DNA of 64,000 bases, from the NCBI GenBank assembly GCA_021234155.1, contig JAJEKV010000006.1, positions 11,121,317 to 11,185,316 on the forward strand, in the 5' to 3' direction. The stretch comes from Isoetes taiwanensis. Lineage: Eukaryota; Streptophyta; Lycopodiopsida; Isoetales; Isoetaceae. Below, piece by piece: positions 1-11,760 of the stretch (positions within the stretch are counted from its first letter, which is position 1; the number at the start of each line of letters is the position of its first letter). Both the position numbers and the translations under genes were made by a program. A model generated the notes under the pieces. That model was given only the letters and a program-made list of their open reading frames with translations, made no database searches and was not told where the DNA came from.

Positions 1-177
1 GAAGGATTGCATGAATTCTACCTTATGTGAAGTACGTTCCATGTAAAGAGTTTTAAATTACATTTTGTCAATTTTGTTGACCAAGACAGGAGTGCTGTAT
101 CCACCTGTCTCTTTAGTATCTATCAAATAATATATATGATTGAAGTAGAAGTGCTTGAAGTATAATTAATGGATATC

Positions 178-1030
178 TCACAGCAAGAATGACGATGTTG
201 ATATCGTTCCAAATTACTTATTGGCTGGAATGCAGGCTATTTGCAAGCAGAGCTTACAAAAAGAACTCGGTTTACCTGTGTCTCCAAATGTTCCTCTTGT
301 AAGTATACGAAACCCATATACCATTTGTTTAATCTGCAGTACGTCTACTAGTTGGATTGTGTGAATTGTACCCTTCATTTAATGTATGGTGCCTCTTCTA
401 TAGGTTGGATTTATTGGATGTCTTGATGCTTAGAAAGGTCCTGACATTATTCAACGCGCTTTACCCATCCTTATGGCTGATGATATTCAAATGGTAGTTT
501 ACCATTTTTCCTATTGGGTACATGCACATATTGATACATGTATGTTTATTTTCTACACGTAATGCTCGAATCTGGAAACACAAAAATTGAGGCTTGGATG
601 GGTGAGGCAGAACATCAATATACAACAAAGTTTAAAGAATGGGCTGGATTTAGTGGACCTCTTTCATATCGTATTACTGCAGGGTAATTTAGCAGTTAAT
701 AACTCATTCAAGCAAACTTGATTCATTTCGTGTGACAAAAAGGTGATTAATGTCTGCATATGTTTAACTGGCAGATGTGATATTTTGTTGATGCCTTCAA
801 GGTTTGGGCCATGTGGTTTAACCTAGCTTTATGCGATGCGTTATGGCACTATTCTAGTTGTCCATGCAACTGGAGGCCTAAGGGTAATTATCAGATATGC
901 CTCTCCTAGAATCTTTATATCGCTGTTTACTATTATATTGTTTTTTATTTTATAGAACATAGTGCAAAACTTTGATCATTATACCAATGGTGGCCAAGGC
1001 TTATGTGATACAAGAGGGAGACCAAAATGA
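178..1030 (+). pseudogene. Starch synthase (SSI-like) pseudogene, C-terminal glucosyltransferase part
   Basis: Five exon-like blocks on the plus strand read as the second Rossmann domain of a plastid ADP-glucose starch synthase (family GT5). They lie near 178-298, 404-493, 560-682, 775-882 and 956-1030. Readable motifs are DDVDIVPNYLLAGMQAI, QKELGLPVSP, VGFIGCLDA, the RITAG turn, CDILLMPSRFGPCGLT, and YAMRYGTI followed by VVHATGGLR. The wording fits SSI better than SSII. The blocks are separated by short introns, so this is a decayed genomic copy and not a processed one. It is dead: TAG stops interrupt the second block (after CLDA) and the fourth (after CGLT), one acceptor site has lost its AG, and the catalytic N-terminal domain is absent from the window. 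It may continue off the left edge. Confidence 0.85.
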
Positions 1031-2989
1031 CACTTAATAAGGAAATTAGCATCGAATGCAGTGTGCCATAATCCAAAATGCTCATTACATTCTCAAGATT
1101 TGTTATTTGATTTTTTAATTATTTATTAAATGTATTGCTTGTAACGATGTTTAGACCAAGTGGATGCCTCATATAGATAGGCCTATGGATACTATCCTAA
1201 TTGCTTCTAATGTCTCCATTGACAAACTCTTATGCATGGTATTAATATTTACTTGTGTTTCACACTAGTGATATGCCTGATGTTCTGTCATGTGATGCAG
1301 ATTGTTGGAGGATCATTATCTGAAGATACAATGTTGACGCATATTATGTTTGCATTGTCCTTGATGCGACACACTCAAATTTCTAGCACAATTTGATCAA
1401 ACTATATTGTTCAAACTATTTAGAATGATGATGGCAACACTACTACAGGTACCTGTTTATTTAGTACAAATTTGGTGTTCGAAATTGAAAGAATTAATAG
1501 AACAACATCTCAAACAGACGAATTGAACCCAAATGATATTTCAACTCTTTTGGTCAGCTAGCTTAGATGGTTGGAACATTGTATTGAAAAAATGTTGGAT
1601 GTCCTAAAAGCAATGTTAACATACGGAACAACATGATAGAACTCTGGTCCCTTCTAGGGCTAGAATAATGATTTAGAGATTAAGGGTGAAATTGAAATGA
1701 TCCTTGCAATCGCTATGGCTGTTTCTCCAATAGGGTGTGCAATGATATCATCATTTTCATGCAGAGACAGACATGTTGGGAACTTAGAATTTATTCTCTG
1801 CTTTGTGAAAAGGATCTGTTCAAAACCATCGTTATGGGGCTGACCTAAATGGAGGGGATAATAATGGCCTCTACAAAACTTGCACCTTAGAACTCTGAAG
1901 CTTCCCTGTGATAAAGATTCGACCAGATTTCTTCAAGGAATACTTTTGTTTCTATCCTAATAGAATATGTATTTCTATTTTCTACTCTATTAGAGTTGTA
2001 TTTATGCTTTTGCAATTCTTGTTCCATGATGAGAACCAAATATTTCTTCAGACTAGTCTCGCTTGGGGATGGTTATAGGTATTATGTTTTGAAGTAGGAA
2101 TTTTGATTTAAATATAGATTGTGAAACATGACTTTAAAGTTTGATTTAAGCCACTTTACCTTCAGGGCATCGAAGGGCAACCCTCTGTGCGCAGTGTCTT
2201 GTTTTTTTAATTCATTACATGTCTACTCATCATATAAAATATGGCTTAGATACCATTAGATTTCCAATTATTTAGATTTTCAATTAAGTGATTGGGCGAA
2301 CAAGGAAATTAGAAATTCTATTGAAAAAGTGCCTCTGAATCCTTGACCATGCTTGATTAGCTTTGATCACCGAACATGGACCTGGTAGTATTGATATTTG
2401 TTAGATTCTTAATATGTAATACAATAGGGTAAGCGTTATGCTGAAAAAACACGTATAGAACTGCTCGATGGGGCGAAAACTTGATCCGATGGTCCTTGCT
2501 GTTTTATGGGCGATTTGATCTGCTTTAGAAAGCCTGCCAATCGCTATGCTTGATTCTTTTATGCAAGATTGATGAAGAAAGGAAGAGGTTTGAGGCGAAA
2601 CAAAGCCAGATCGATAAAAAATGGGGAAAAACTATTGGTTTTTGGGCTTCAAATTGCGCAATTCTTCATGGCTGATACTGGGTGGTCAACTCAAACACAT
2701 TACCATCCGGATTAACCACATCCTAAATGATAAATATAAGCCTCCTGCTGACAGAGCAAAGTGGATGTATTTTGTTTTGATGAGAAGCTATATCTTAGCT
2801 CCAATAGATGACGGTCTCGAACTATTCAAATAAACATAGTATTGTAGTTTTCTATCGTAGTCATCTAGTCTGAAAATATATATCTTTGCGAGCCTTACCT
2901 GTTTCACTATCGATTCCAGGATTTATTTGCAACTCGTTCATGCAATATATCATACTCTTAATCCAACATACTCTCCCATCTGAAGCAAA
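1031..2989. other. No recognisable gene
   Basis: AT-rich sequence with only short reading frames. A 70-codon frame at 2621-2833 has no motif I recognise. The stretch may contain eroded transposon sequence, but nothing in it can be assigned. Confidence 0.4.
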
Positions 2990-3835
2990 ATGGAGTGAAT
3001 GGATGTGAAGTATGGAAAAGGTTGAGAAAGTTCAAAAGAAATTCTTTCAGTCTAACTTGGAACAAAAAAGCAAATTTCCTATGATATGGTGTTAGTGTAA
3101 TCTGGGATGCTCACATTGGAGGCAGAGGCGCTTTGCAGGCTCCTTAATTATGTCTATAAGGTGCTGTATATTATGCCTAAAGAAAGTTTACCATGCTTGG
3201 CTTTGGAGGAGATACGGGTTAAGGACTGGTTTGTCGATGCCACTCAGTGGATGGCACAATGGGGTATGAATATTCATGATTTAGCTTTGTATAAAGATGA
3301 TATTCACACATGGATCAAAGTGAATGTTCTTCAGAGGAGGGGGCAATAGAAAGGGAGTTTTATAGGACCCATATTAATCCTACATTGTAGAAAGCAAAGT
3401 ATTTGGCAGAGAGAGTTTCCACGAACTATAGGCATGCCATCTGCAGGATGAGGGTGAGCTCGCATAGGCTTGGTGTTGAAGTAGGCAAGTGGAATGACAT
3501 TCCTCACGAGCTTAGATTGTATAAGATATGTGAGGCAGGGATACTTGAAGATGAGGAACGTGTGCTTCTACATTGCCCCGCTTATAGAGATATTCGAGAG
3601 AAGTATGATGTATGTGCTGACACGTTGATGGCTTTCTTTGATTTTCTAGGATCAAGTATTGAGAGATGTATCCGTGATATTTTAGAGCATAAGGACGGTG
3701 TTTTAAGAACCTTAAAAGTAGATGAGTTAGAGGTAGAAGGGACTAATGCATTACTATCAGAGAATGCATTAGATGATTTGTTTTATAATGTTGACTATAC
3801 AAGTTGAATGTCCTATAGACCTGATAGTCTCACAA
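2990..3835 (+). pseudogene. LINE (non-LTR retrotransposon) ORF2 3' remnant
   Basis: Broken frames read as the C-terminal part of a plant LINE ORF2. First comes the post-reverse-transcriptase helix region (MEKVEKVQKKFF, then EAEALCRLLNYVYKVLYIMP). Then comes the zinc-binding tail, RLYKICEAGILEDEERVLLHCPAYRDIR, of the usual form C-x-x-x-G-x-x-E-D-E-x(2)-L-L-x-C-P-x-Y-x(3)-R. Frameshifts and a missing first cysteine pair show that it is inactive. The same family seems to be represented at 35530-36620 (minus), 38370-38600 and 54781-55140. The start boundary is approximate. Confidence 0.7.
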
Positions 3836-4337
3836 ACATAATAATCAAATTTCATTTCATTTATCTTCCCTTTTTTGTATGTTGTTCTTTATTTCTGTGA
3901 TGACCAGATTTCACCTCAAATAAAGCCTCAAGAGTGCTCACATCTATCGAAGTCTAAATTCTTGGGCGTATATACTTGCAGCAAAAACTCTTTATTCTAT
4001 ATTCAATTACATAATTAGATAATGGATAGGCACTACAACTCTAAGCAGAACTAGTTTTCCTTCTAATTCATCGGCCCACGGAACACTGTAAACCTATTCC
4101 GGATATAGTTATCCCAGTCATATATTCAGGTTAACTACTTCTTTGTCTGGATTAACTACTATTTTTGGTCAAAACAGCCACTATTTTTGACCGAATTACC
4201 ATGTAAGGGAATGAGCATGAAACTATATTTCGAGGTCTGATCTTGGATTTGATATTGTAATCAACTCCCTTAACAATTTAATCTTAAAACACTATTAGTT
4301 CCACCTTCCAAGTCCAAAAACCAATTTACTCAAGAGA
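3836..4337. other. Intergenic, nothing recognised
   Basis: AT-rich spacer between the LINE remnant and the target site of LTR element A. No reading frame or repeat structure was recognised. Confidence 0.4.
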
Positions 4338-4342
4338 AGAAG

Positions 4343-5191
4343 TGGTGTGGCACAAGCTCGGGAGAGTGGCTCAGAGGACTTGCAGAGATAAACACAGATG
4401 CAAAGTCCTTAAGTGTTGATATAAAGTTAGATGGACTATTAAGTTAGGCAACCTTAGGAATATTTGTTTGCTTAAATAATTACATTTAGATAGTTAAACC
4501 TTAGAATATTTATTGAACTAAAGTTAAACAAACAAAACAATAACAGCGACGTTTGAAATTGGTCGCTACAGTAGTAGGGATCGTTCAAGAAAAGGAATCC
4601 ATAGCAGCGATCTGGATTGGATAAAAAACTATTCCATTCACTGGGCCAAGAGCTGATTTGGGCAATAGGGTGGATTTAGGAAAAGGGGAAGGACCAGATC
4701 AAGCCAAAGGTAGAACATTTTTAAGAGATGTGAATGCTATATAAAAGCTGCAATTCATTCAGCGTAGGGGAGATTCTAGACTTTAGTTTGTTGCTTGCTA
4801 TGCCCAATCACCAATTAGAGAGCTAAGTCTTGGCCTAAAACATATATCTTGATTGTCCTAGAGAGTTTATCTAGTTGTACAGGTGGATTCTCAGAAAAGG
4901 AAGAAGAGATAATTATCGTTCTTGAATTTAAAACTAGATTCTTGTATAACTTGAGGCAGATCCTAGACTTAACCTTGTTAAGCTGAAGGCAAAAATCCAG
5001 AGGAAATAGAGCAGTTGCTCTATCACATTTTTAGATCAGGTAGAGCCAGAAATATCTTGATTGCAGTGTTCACAAGTCTGAGCTCGGTTGGCAGGTGAAT
5101 TTGTGCCAGAAGTTCCAGTTCCCAGAGATTCTAACTGACTTTATGTATATGAGCTTGTTGAATTTGTAGGAATTAAAGACGATTCGTAACA
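4343..5191 (+). repeat. 5' LTR of element A
   Basis: 849-bp long terminal repeat beginning tggtgtggcacaagctcggg and ending cgattcgtaaca. It keeps a TATA-like box near 4738 that the 3' copy has lost in a deletion of about 45 bp. Confidence 0.9.
4738..4747 (+). promoter_or_regulatory. TATA box of element A 5' LTR
   Basis: The sequence tatataaaag lies in the middle of the 5' LTR, where a retrotransposon promoter is expected. The matching part of the 3' LTR is deleted. Confidence 0.5.
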
Positions 5192-5205
5192 TTGATACCA
5201 AAGCA
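5192..5205 (+). other. Primer binding site (initiator Met tRNA type), degenerate
   Basis: The bases directly after the 5' LTR, ttgataccaaagca, match the plant primer site TTGGTATCAGAGCA at 11 of 14 positions. All three differences are transitions. Confidence 0.7.
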
Positions 5206-6069
5206 AAATTTTGACCTTGTTAAATAAAATTTTGTGTTAGGGCCTAAAATTATGTCTAGAGTTCTTTGCCTGATTGAATGAACTAGTGGATCATGTTTGT
5301 ATGCTAAGCATTCATAGAAAAGGAACCAGTTAGATGTTGCAAACCATAAGCGTTGTCGTAAAAAGAATGAATGTTACTAGTATAAAAGAAAAGTGAAGTA
5401 GCTTTATTTAAAGGATGGGGTAAATTCAAGATGTGGAATATGTTGCGATTTGAAACTGCTTGTTCTACCGAAACAATATTTTTACTTTGAAGCTCCATAG
5501 AGTCAGTGGAAAATTTCTGCATGTTATCTTGTTTGAGTTCTTCCTTAAGTTGTGGTAGTAAGGCCAGCATATTGCCCTTGTTTTTTTTTTTTTTCAAAAA
5601 TTTGATGCAGGTGGCTCACAGTAAAACATGCAATTCCTATGCCTGGATACGTTTCAACTTTATTTTAGGATTGGTGTTAGGTATTTTGTCTACAAGGGAA
5701 GGAAGAAATGACAAGAACAAAAAAGGATTGTTTGAACTAGTTGAGGCTGGGAATTGAAGTTGTTGAGAAGCAAAAGCACAATCTACTGCACTGCTGATGC
5801 TGAATTTGAAAGTCTCATGTTCAATATTGACAAAGAAAAAGTAGAAGCCTATGCGAGAGAATGACCCAGATTGGTTATCCAAAAGATAAGTAAACTAAAC
5901 AAGTTTGTTCGCGCTTGAGATTGCTAGTTTGACTGAGCATATTCTTGATGTGAGTTAAAGATAGAGTTTCTTTTTCAATCAAATGTTGATCTAGAGTTTA
6001 GAAGTAAGATGGTAACTGTGACTACAGCACAGAAGTTAGATTGTTAGAGTCTTTTAGGCAGATGGTAAG

Positions 6070-6262
6070 TTTACCAGCCTAGGAAATCCTTTCAAAAAGC
6101 AGATAGTCATGTGACTAGCTTATAGAAAAGGTGGTTATTCTAACAACGCAGATAGTCAGGTGACTAGCTTTGGAAAAAGGTTGGAATCTTTCAAAGTAGA
6201 TAGTCAGGTGACCAATTTGGGAAAAAAAATTGTTATTCTAGCAAGGCAGATGATCGAGGACA
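6070..6262. repeat. Short tandem repeats before the polypurine tract of element A
   Basis: A unit of roughly 50-60 bp built around cagatagtcaggtgactagc recurs about three to four times with decay, directly upstream of the 3' LTR. Element B has a different tandem repeat in the equivalent place. Confidence 0.7.
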
Positions 6263-6271
6263 AATAGCCTT

Positions 6272-6284
6272 GGGGGGAAGAAAC
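6272..6284 (+). other. Polypurine tract of element A
   Basis: ggggggaagaaac lies immediately before the 3' LTR and is the expected plus-strand primer. Confidence 0.7.
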
Positions 6285-7063
6285 TGTTACGGCACAAGCT
6301 TGGGGGAGTGGCTCAGAGGACTTGCAGATGAACACAAATGCAAAGACCTTAAGAATTGAGATAAAGTTATTAGATGGACTATAAGTTAGGCAACCTTAGG
6401 AATGTTTGTTTACTGAAATAATTATATTGAGATAGTTAAACATTAGAATATTTAATGATCTAAAGTTAAACAAACAAAACAATAACGACGACGTTTGAAA
6501 TTGGTCGCTTAAGAAATGGAATCCACAACAACGATCCAGATTGGATCAAAAACTGCCCATTCGACTGGGCCAAGAGCCGATTTGTGTAATAGGATGGATT
6601 TAGGAAAAGGGGAAGAACTAGATCAAGCCAAAGCTGCAATTCCTTAAGCATAGGGAAGATTCTAGAGTTATGTTTGTTGTTTGCTATGCCCAATTATAAA
6701 ATAGAGAGCTAAGTCTTATTGAGCCGGAAGCAGATGTCTTGATTGTCCTAGAGAGTTTATCAGAATGGATCGGCAGAGTAGGAAGAAGAGATCGCTATTG
6801 TTCTTGAATGTAAAACCATATTCTTATATAACTTGAGCCAGATCCTAGACTTAAGATGAAGATAGAAACCCAGAGGAGATAAAGCAGTTTCTTTGTCAGA
6901 TTTTTAGATTAGATAGAGCCAGATAGATCCTATTGCAGTGTTGGCAAGCCTAAACCCGACTGGGAGGTGAATTTGTACTAGAAATTCCAGTTCCCAGAGA
7001 TTGTAACTTTATGTATATGAGCTTGTTGAATTTGTAGGAATTAAAGACGTTTTGTTTGTAACA
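6285..7063 (+). repeat. 3' LTR of element A
   Basis: 779-bp LTR starting tgttacggcacaagc and ending gtttgtaaca. It is followed by the target-site copy ggaag at 7064-7068. Confidence 0.9.
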
Positions 7064-7165
7064 GGAAGTGATTTGAGCGTCGATTACCAAGGTCAGTGAA
7101 GAACAAGCAAAAATCGTTGTCTTCTGAATTTGGAAGTAACTAGCAGTGGTTAATCTAAATATGTG

Positions 7166-7450
7166 GGGCGCCCATATATCTACAACGGGATACGGTTTTT
7201 CCGGACATATTTCCGGTTGTTTTTCCGGACATTTCATCACCCCACATCCCATAGCCATCCGCCCATCCATGCGCCCGCGATGGCCATCCGGTTGGGCATC
7301 CATGACCCCATCCCGATGGTTTATCCAGACAGGCAAGACAGTTAATCATTATGGCTCGTACTGATACAAGACCAGAGTACCACGGGCTGACAAGCATTAA
7401 ATTCCCTGGAGCCCCCCCGTTCCGTCCGAAAAGAAACACGCCCCGTTCCC
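7166..7450 (+). repeat. Left terminal inverted repeat of the MULE
   Basis: Begins gggcgcccatatatctacaa and contains two copies of tttttccggacat-like sequence, gatggtttatccagacaggc, and an ATG at 7351. All of these have counterparts in the right TIR. Similarity fades near 7450. Confidence 0.9.
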
Positions 7451-10312
7451 TGCCTGCGCGAATGTTGTTCGGGAATTCCCGTTCCATCCCCAATTCCGAC
7501 TCGCCAAAGCTTCAACTCCAGCTCCCGGATGGATTGGTGAAGCGTTTCGATGATGGAGAGCATTCTGGCTTCTTTGGTGTCGACCCGGGTGCAATAGAGG
7601 TAGGTATCGTTTGTTTTGAAGCTCTGTTTTGTTAGAGCTGCTTGAAGATCATAGCAGAAATGCATGGCTGAATCAGCCGGCTGCATGTTTCAGAGGCTCA
7701 AGCTCGTGGACCTGCAGCATCCTCCACCCGGTCCCTTCTTTAAAGCCGATCTGAATTGGCGAATTGAGAAGCTGTTGAAGCCTATTCCAAATGTGGCTCC
7801 ACTCGATGATGAAGTGGTCATCGACCGTGGGCAGCAGACCCAATGTGTCCATACTTGTGTTAGTTCTTGTTTTTCCTTTCTTTTGTTCTTTTGCAAATCC
7901 CGTGTGACACAGCCCCCGGATACTCCTGTTAGATCCAAGGGTCCTCACAGACAGGAGTTCCCGAACCCAGACCCCAAACAACTTGCTACATTCCAAGCAA
8001 CAGGGCAGCTGATTTCATAAACGAAGAGGAGAATTGTGATGGCACAAACACCAACTTCTACAAGAGGTCTTCAAACTACAGAAAACTGGGGGGTCTGAAG
8101 AGGAAGGTCGACGAAAATGTGCACCTACGCAGCACCATGTGAGTTATCCGGTGTATTTTCTTTCTTTTAATGCATTTATTTGTTCAGTTTCTGCTTTGCA
8201 TTTTGAGATTGACAGAAATTGCGGATGGAATTGGGGGTGTTGGGGCTATGGTTTTGCAGCTACTGGTGTGCCTATGGTCCAAAGGACCTCCGGGCAAACA
8301 CTTGAAAGGTGCTTGACAAAACACGAAAGGCATTGGTGGCTGAGGCTAAGAGATTGGATCCATCTCAATGCAAGAGGTTCAGGAGACCCAGATCAAGCGC
8401 GGGTGCATGTGCCACTTCCAACTGAAGCAATTATACTTGAGGCCAGAGTGGACTAAGATAACTTATTATGAGATGAAGCATATCGATTCGCAAGGACAAG
8501 CATGCCATGGAAGGGAAGATCCAAATTGCGAGAAAACCAGGTTCAATGTGGCCCCCTGGCTATCTAAGAAGAAGAAGTTTTGGGCAAGGAATTCGCTGCA
8601 TCAAAACCACACTTTCCAATAGGTCATGACAAAGCATGAGGAGGAATGGCCATTGCAGAGGAGAATGAATCCCTCTGAAGAGAAAAACCATGACCAGTTT
8701 CTTGATATGGATGATGTGTACAATATCTCTCGCAAACTTGCTAGAGACACTTGGCTGCTACATCCAAATGTTCCAGAGAGCATTAGGTTGTGGGTTTCTC
8801 TACACCAAGAGTGTGTATTCTTGTATCAAGAAGGCAGACCATTCACTTTAGGTATTATCACTCCATTCCAAATGAAGATTCTGTTGGAACATGGTAAAGG
8901 CAATGCTGTTGCTATGGATTCAACCTTCAAGACCAACGACCATTGCTATAGTTTATATACCTTGCTAATTTTTTACAGTCATGGGAATGGTGTGCCAATT
9001 GCATGGTTATGACTTCTAGTCAAGAAGCAGAAGAAATTCGACCATGGCTCGCAGCTATGAAAGAACACATTCACAAGTTGGATCCAGCTTGGACACCCTC
9101 ATGCTTCATTGTGGATGATGCCAAGGCTGAAATTAAGGCTTTGCAGGAAGTCTGGCCCAATTCAGCAATCCAGTTCTGCCTGTGGCACGTTAGGAGGAAT
9201 TGGTTGAAGATGTTAGTGAAGCGAGAGAAAGTAAGGGCTGAGATGCTCAAAGAGTTGGGGCATATTATGTATGGCACTCACGTCGAGGGTGACGGTAGAC
9301 TTCGGGAGGCATACTTGGAATCTTGTCGTCTAGAAAGCTTGAGACTCCTCGAAGAGTTCAAGCAAAAATATAACAGATACAAGAAGGTTGTGTCCTACAT
9401 GGACAAGGTTTGGACCAAAAACATCTCATTTTGGATTACAGCCACTAGAGTTTATCCTCATGCAAACCAAGAAACTAATGCTGGGGTAGAGTCCTATCAT
9501 TTCCACATGAAGAAAAGGCTTGGGCTTTCCAAGCATGCACTAAGAGGGAGGCGGCTTGACTGGCTGCTGTACATGTTGGTGAATCAGTTAGAAACACACA
9601 TGTCATATGACAGGTTTAAGAAGGAACAAGGCTTCAAATTTAACCGCAAACAGGAACATATTGTTGAGACAGCTATTATTGGTGCACGTGGCATTTCTGA
9701 CACGACAGTTATGGCTGGATTACAAGGCAGGCACGACCGAGGTATGGAGCTAGAACATGGATGCATGGGACGAGAACACAGAATCAGCCCCTTACTTAGT
9801 AGTGGTTGCCAATGAGAATCTTAAGGGTTGTGGAACCCTCTTTGGCTCACAAGATGGCGGTTTAGCTAACTTGAGAACCATGGTCGAAGCTTACATTGAG
9901 GAAGACGGTTGCTTTGATGCTCCCGATGGGAATCAACAGGATTCCCAGGATTATAGTAGGGATGTTGATGAGAAAGAGGGTCCATCAACTCAAGCTAAGC
10001 TGCAGGAAAGCATAGAGGCCAGCCTTGCACATATCAGGGACACTATTTCCAGCAGTCCCACCATTGCAAGGGAGGCCGATTTCTTGCTTAGGGAGCTAGG
10101 TGGACAACTAGAACGTTGTGATTGGGACCATTGTGATTAGACAGCTAGGCACCATTGTGATTGGCCCAGCTCCTACCATGGTCACGGTCTGTGACTTCAA
10201 TGGCAATACTATTGCAAGACCAACACCATTCATAGAGGGTCGCAAGCGAAAGAAGAGGGTGCTTGGAGAGACTGTCTTTGGATGTGAATGCCATCACCAC
10301 CTTCGGGAGTGA
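7351..10312 (+). pseudogene. MULE transposase, disrupted
   Basis: The first exon starts with an ATG inside the left TIR (7351) and can be spliced at gag|gtaggt (near 7597) to an in-frame exon beginning RLKLVDLQHPPP near 7691. An N-terminal zinc-binding-like block has KRGCMCHFQLKQLY, H and CHG spacing (about 8391-8510). The catalytic core shows the MULE triad: D in AMDSTFKTND (near 8917), D in CFIVDDAKAEI followed by CLWHVRRNW (9103-9205), and E in ETNAGVESYH (near 9490). The protein would be the DDE recombinase acting on the TIRs. It is broken by an in-frame TAG at 8620, a one-base loss near 9005, a frameshift near 9750, and a local repeat of gaccattgtgatt near 10130. N-terminal exons are less certain than the core. 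Confidence 0.85.
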
Positions 10313-10498
10313 TGGTTGTTTATAACTTCTATGCCAGAGGATTATCTGGTCCTCCTTAGGTATTGCTGCCATAGAACCATCTGTTCTCATTTTTTCTTGT
10401 TTTGCAGCACTAGACTATCTCTTTGCGTAACTATGTATATCAGATTTCTGATGGAATCAGGTTTCACAACAATTTTAAAAACTATGTTTTTCTGTAGA

Positions 10499-11718
10499 CT
10501 AGTGGTTTATCTGGACAATGCATGTGTAGGGGTGGGAATCACATACCATAGGTATAAATACACCTAGTATTTATACCCTACGCCTAGTATTTATACCCTG
10601 AGTATTTACACCCAATGCCAATGACTACCCCATTGGTTTATCTAGACACAAGTTGGTGGTTTATCTCTGGACACAAAGTAGTGGTTTATCTGGACACAAG
10701 TTGGTGGTTTATCTGGACACAAACTAGTGGTTTATCTGGGCAATGTATGTGTAGGGGTGGGAATCACATACCATAGGTATAAATACACTAAGTATTTATA
10801 TCATGAGTATTTATACCCAATTCCAATGATTACCCCATTGGTTTATCTAGGCACAAGTTGGTGGTTTATCTGGACACAACCTAGTGGTTTATCTGGACAA
10901 AAACTAGTGGTTTATCTGGACAACATATGGGTAGGGCTTGAAATCACATGCCAAGGGTATCAATACACCAAGTATTCATACCCTGACTATTTATACCCAA
11001 TGTCAATGACCACTGTATTAGTTTATCTGGACACAACCTAGTGGTTTATCTGGACAATGTATGTGTAGGGGGGAATCACATACCATGGGTATAAATACAC
11101 CAAGTATTTATACCATTAGTATTTATACCCAATGGCAATGATTACCCATTGGTTTATCTGGACACAAACTAGTGGTTTATCTAAACACCAGTTGGTGGTT
11201 TATCTGGACAATGTATGGGTAGGGCTTGGAATCACATGCCAAGGGTATCAATACACCAAGTATTCATACCATTAGTATTTATAGTCAATTCCAATGATTA
11301 CCCCATTGGTTTATCTGGACACAAGTTAGTGGTTTATCTGGACACAACTTGGTGGTTTATCTGGACATTGTATGGGTAGGGCTTGGAATCACATATCATG
11401 GATATAAATACACCAAGTATTTATACCATTACTATTTATACCCACTGCCAAAGATTACCCCATTGGTTTATCTGGACACAACCTAGTGGTTTATCTGGAC
11501 ACAAACTAGTGGTTTATCTAGACAATGTATGGGTAGGGCTTGAAATCACATGCCAAGGGTATCAATACACCAAGTATTTATACCATTAGTATTTATACCC
11601 AATGCCAATGATTACCCCATTGGTTTATCTGGACACAAGTTAGTGGTTGGTTTATCTGGACATTGTATGGGTAGGGCTTGGAATCACATACCATGGGTAT
11701 AAATACACCAAGTATTTC
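10499..11718 (+). repeat. Minisatellite array A, first part
   Basis: Composite tandem array. Each higher-order unit has two to four copies of a ~21-bp module (ggtttatctggacacaa plus a few variable bases) followed by ~100 bp containing atgtatgggtagggcttgg, aatcacataccatgggtata and a gtataaatac / gtatttatac inverted pair. Units are roughly 150-190 bp. Open frames across it only reflect the repeat. Confidence 0.95.
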
Positions 11719-11760
11719 CCTAAAAACTTACAATACATGTACAAAATTAACACCATTAAG
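11719..11760. repeat. Left part of an intermediate repeat split by the LINE
   Basis: This block and 13451-13528 together match a contiguous segment near 52207-52326 (acaatacatgtacaaaa, then accttatagtattttgcaa). It interrupts minisatellite array A and is itself interrupted by the LINE. Confidence 0.8.
11746..11760. repeat. Target-site duplication of the LINE, left copy
   Basis: attaacaccattaag is repeated exactly at 13436-13450 after the poly(A) tail. Confidence 0.9.

Larger units (their letters stand above)
4343..7063 (+). mobile_element. LTR retrotransposon A, non-autonomous, 2.7 kb
   Basis: Two direct repeats, 4343-5191 and 6285-7063, begin with TG and end with GTAACA. They are flanked by the 5-bp near-duplication agaag (4338-4342) and ggaag (7064-7068). 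A degenerate primer site follows the first LTR and a purine tract precedes the second, so the element reads on the plus strand. The 1.1-kb interior has no gag, protease, integrase or reverse transcriptase. The element would therefore have depended on another element's enzymes. The LTRs differ by many substitutions and a deletion, so the insertion is old. It ends about 100 bp left of the giant Mutator-like element. Confidence 0.9.

Noticed and set aside
7064-7156. Extension of the MULE inverted repeat outward to the ggaagtgattt word found near both ends
   Set aside because: The similarity is short and broken, ggaag is explained as the element A target duplication, and a 9-bp MULE target duplication fits at 7157-7165 and 26446-26454.
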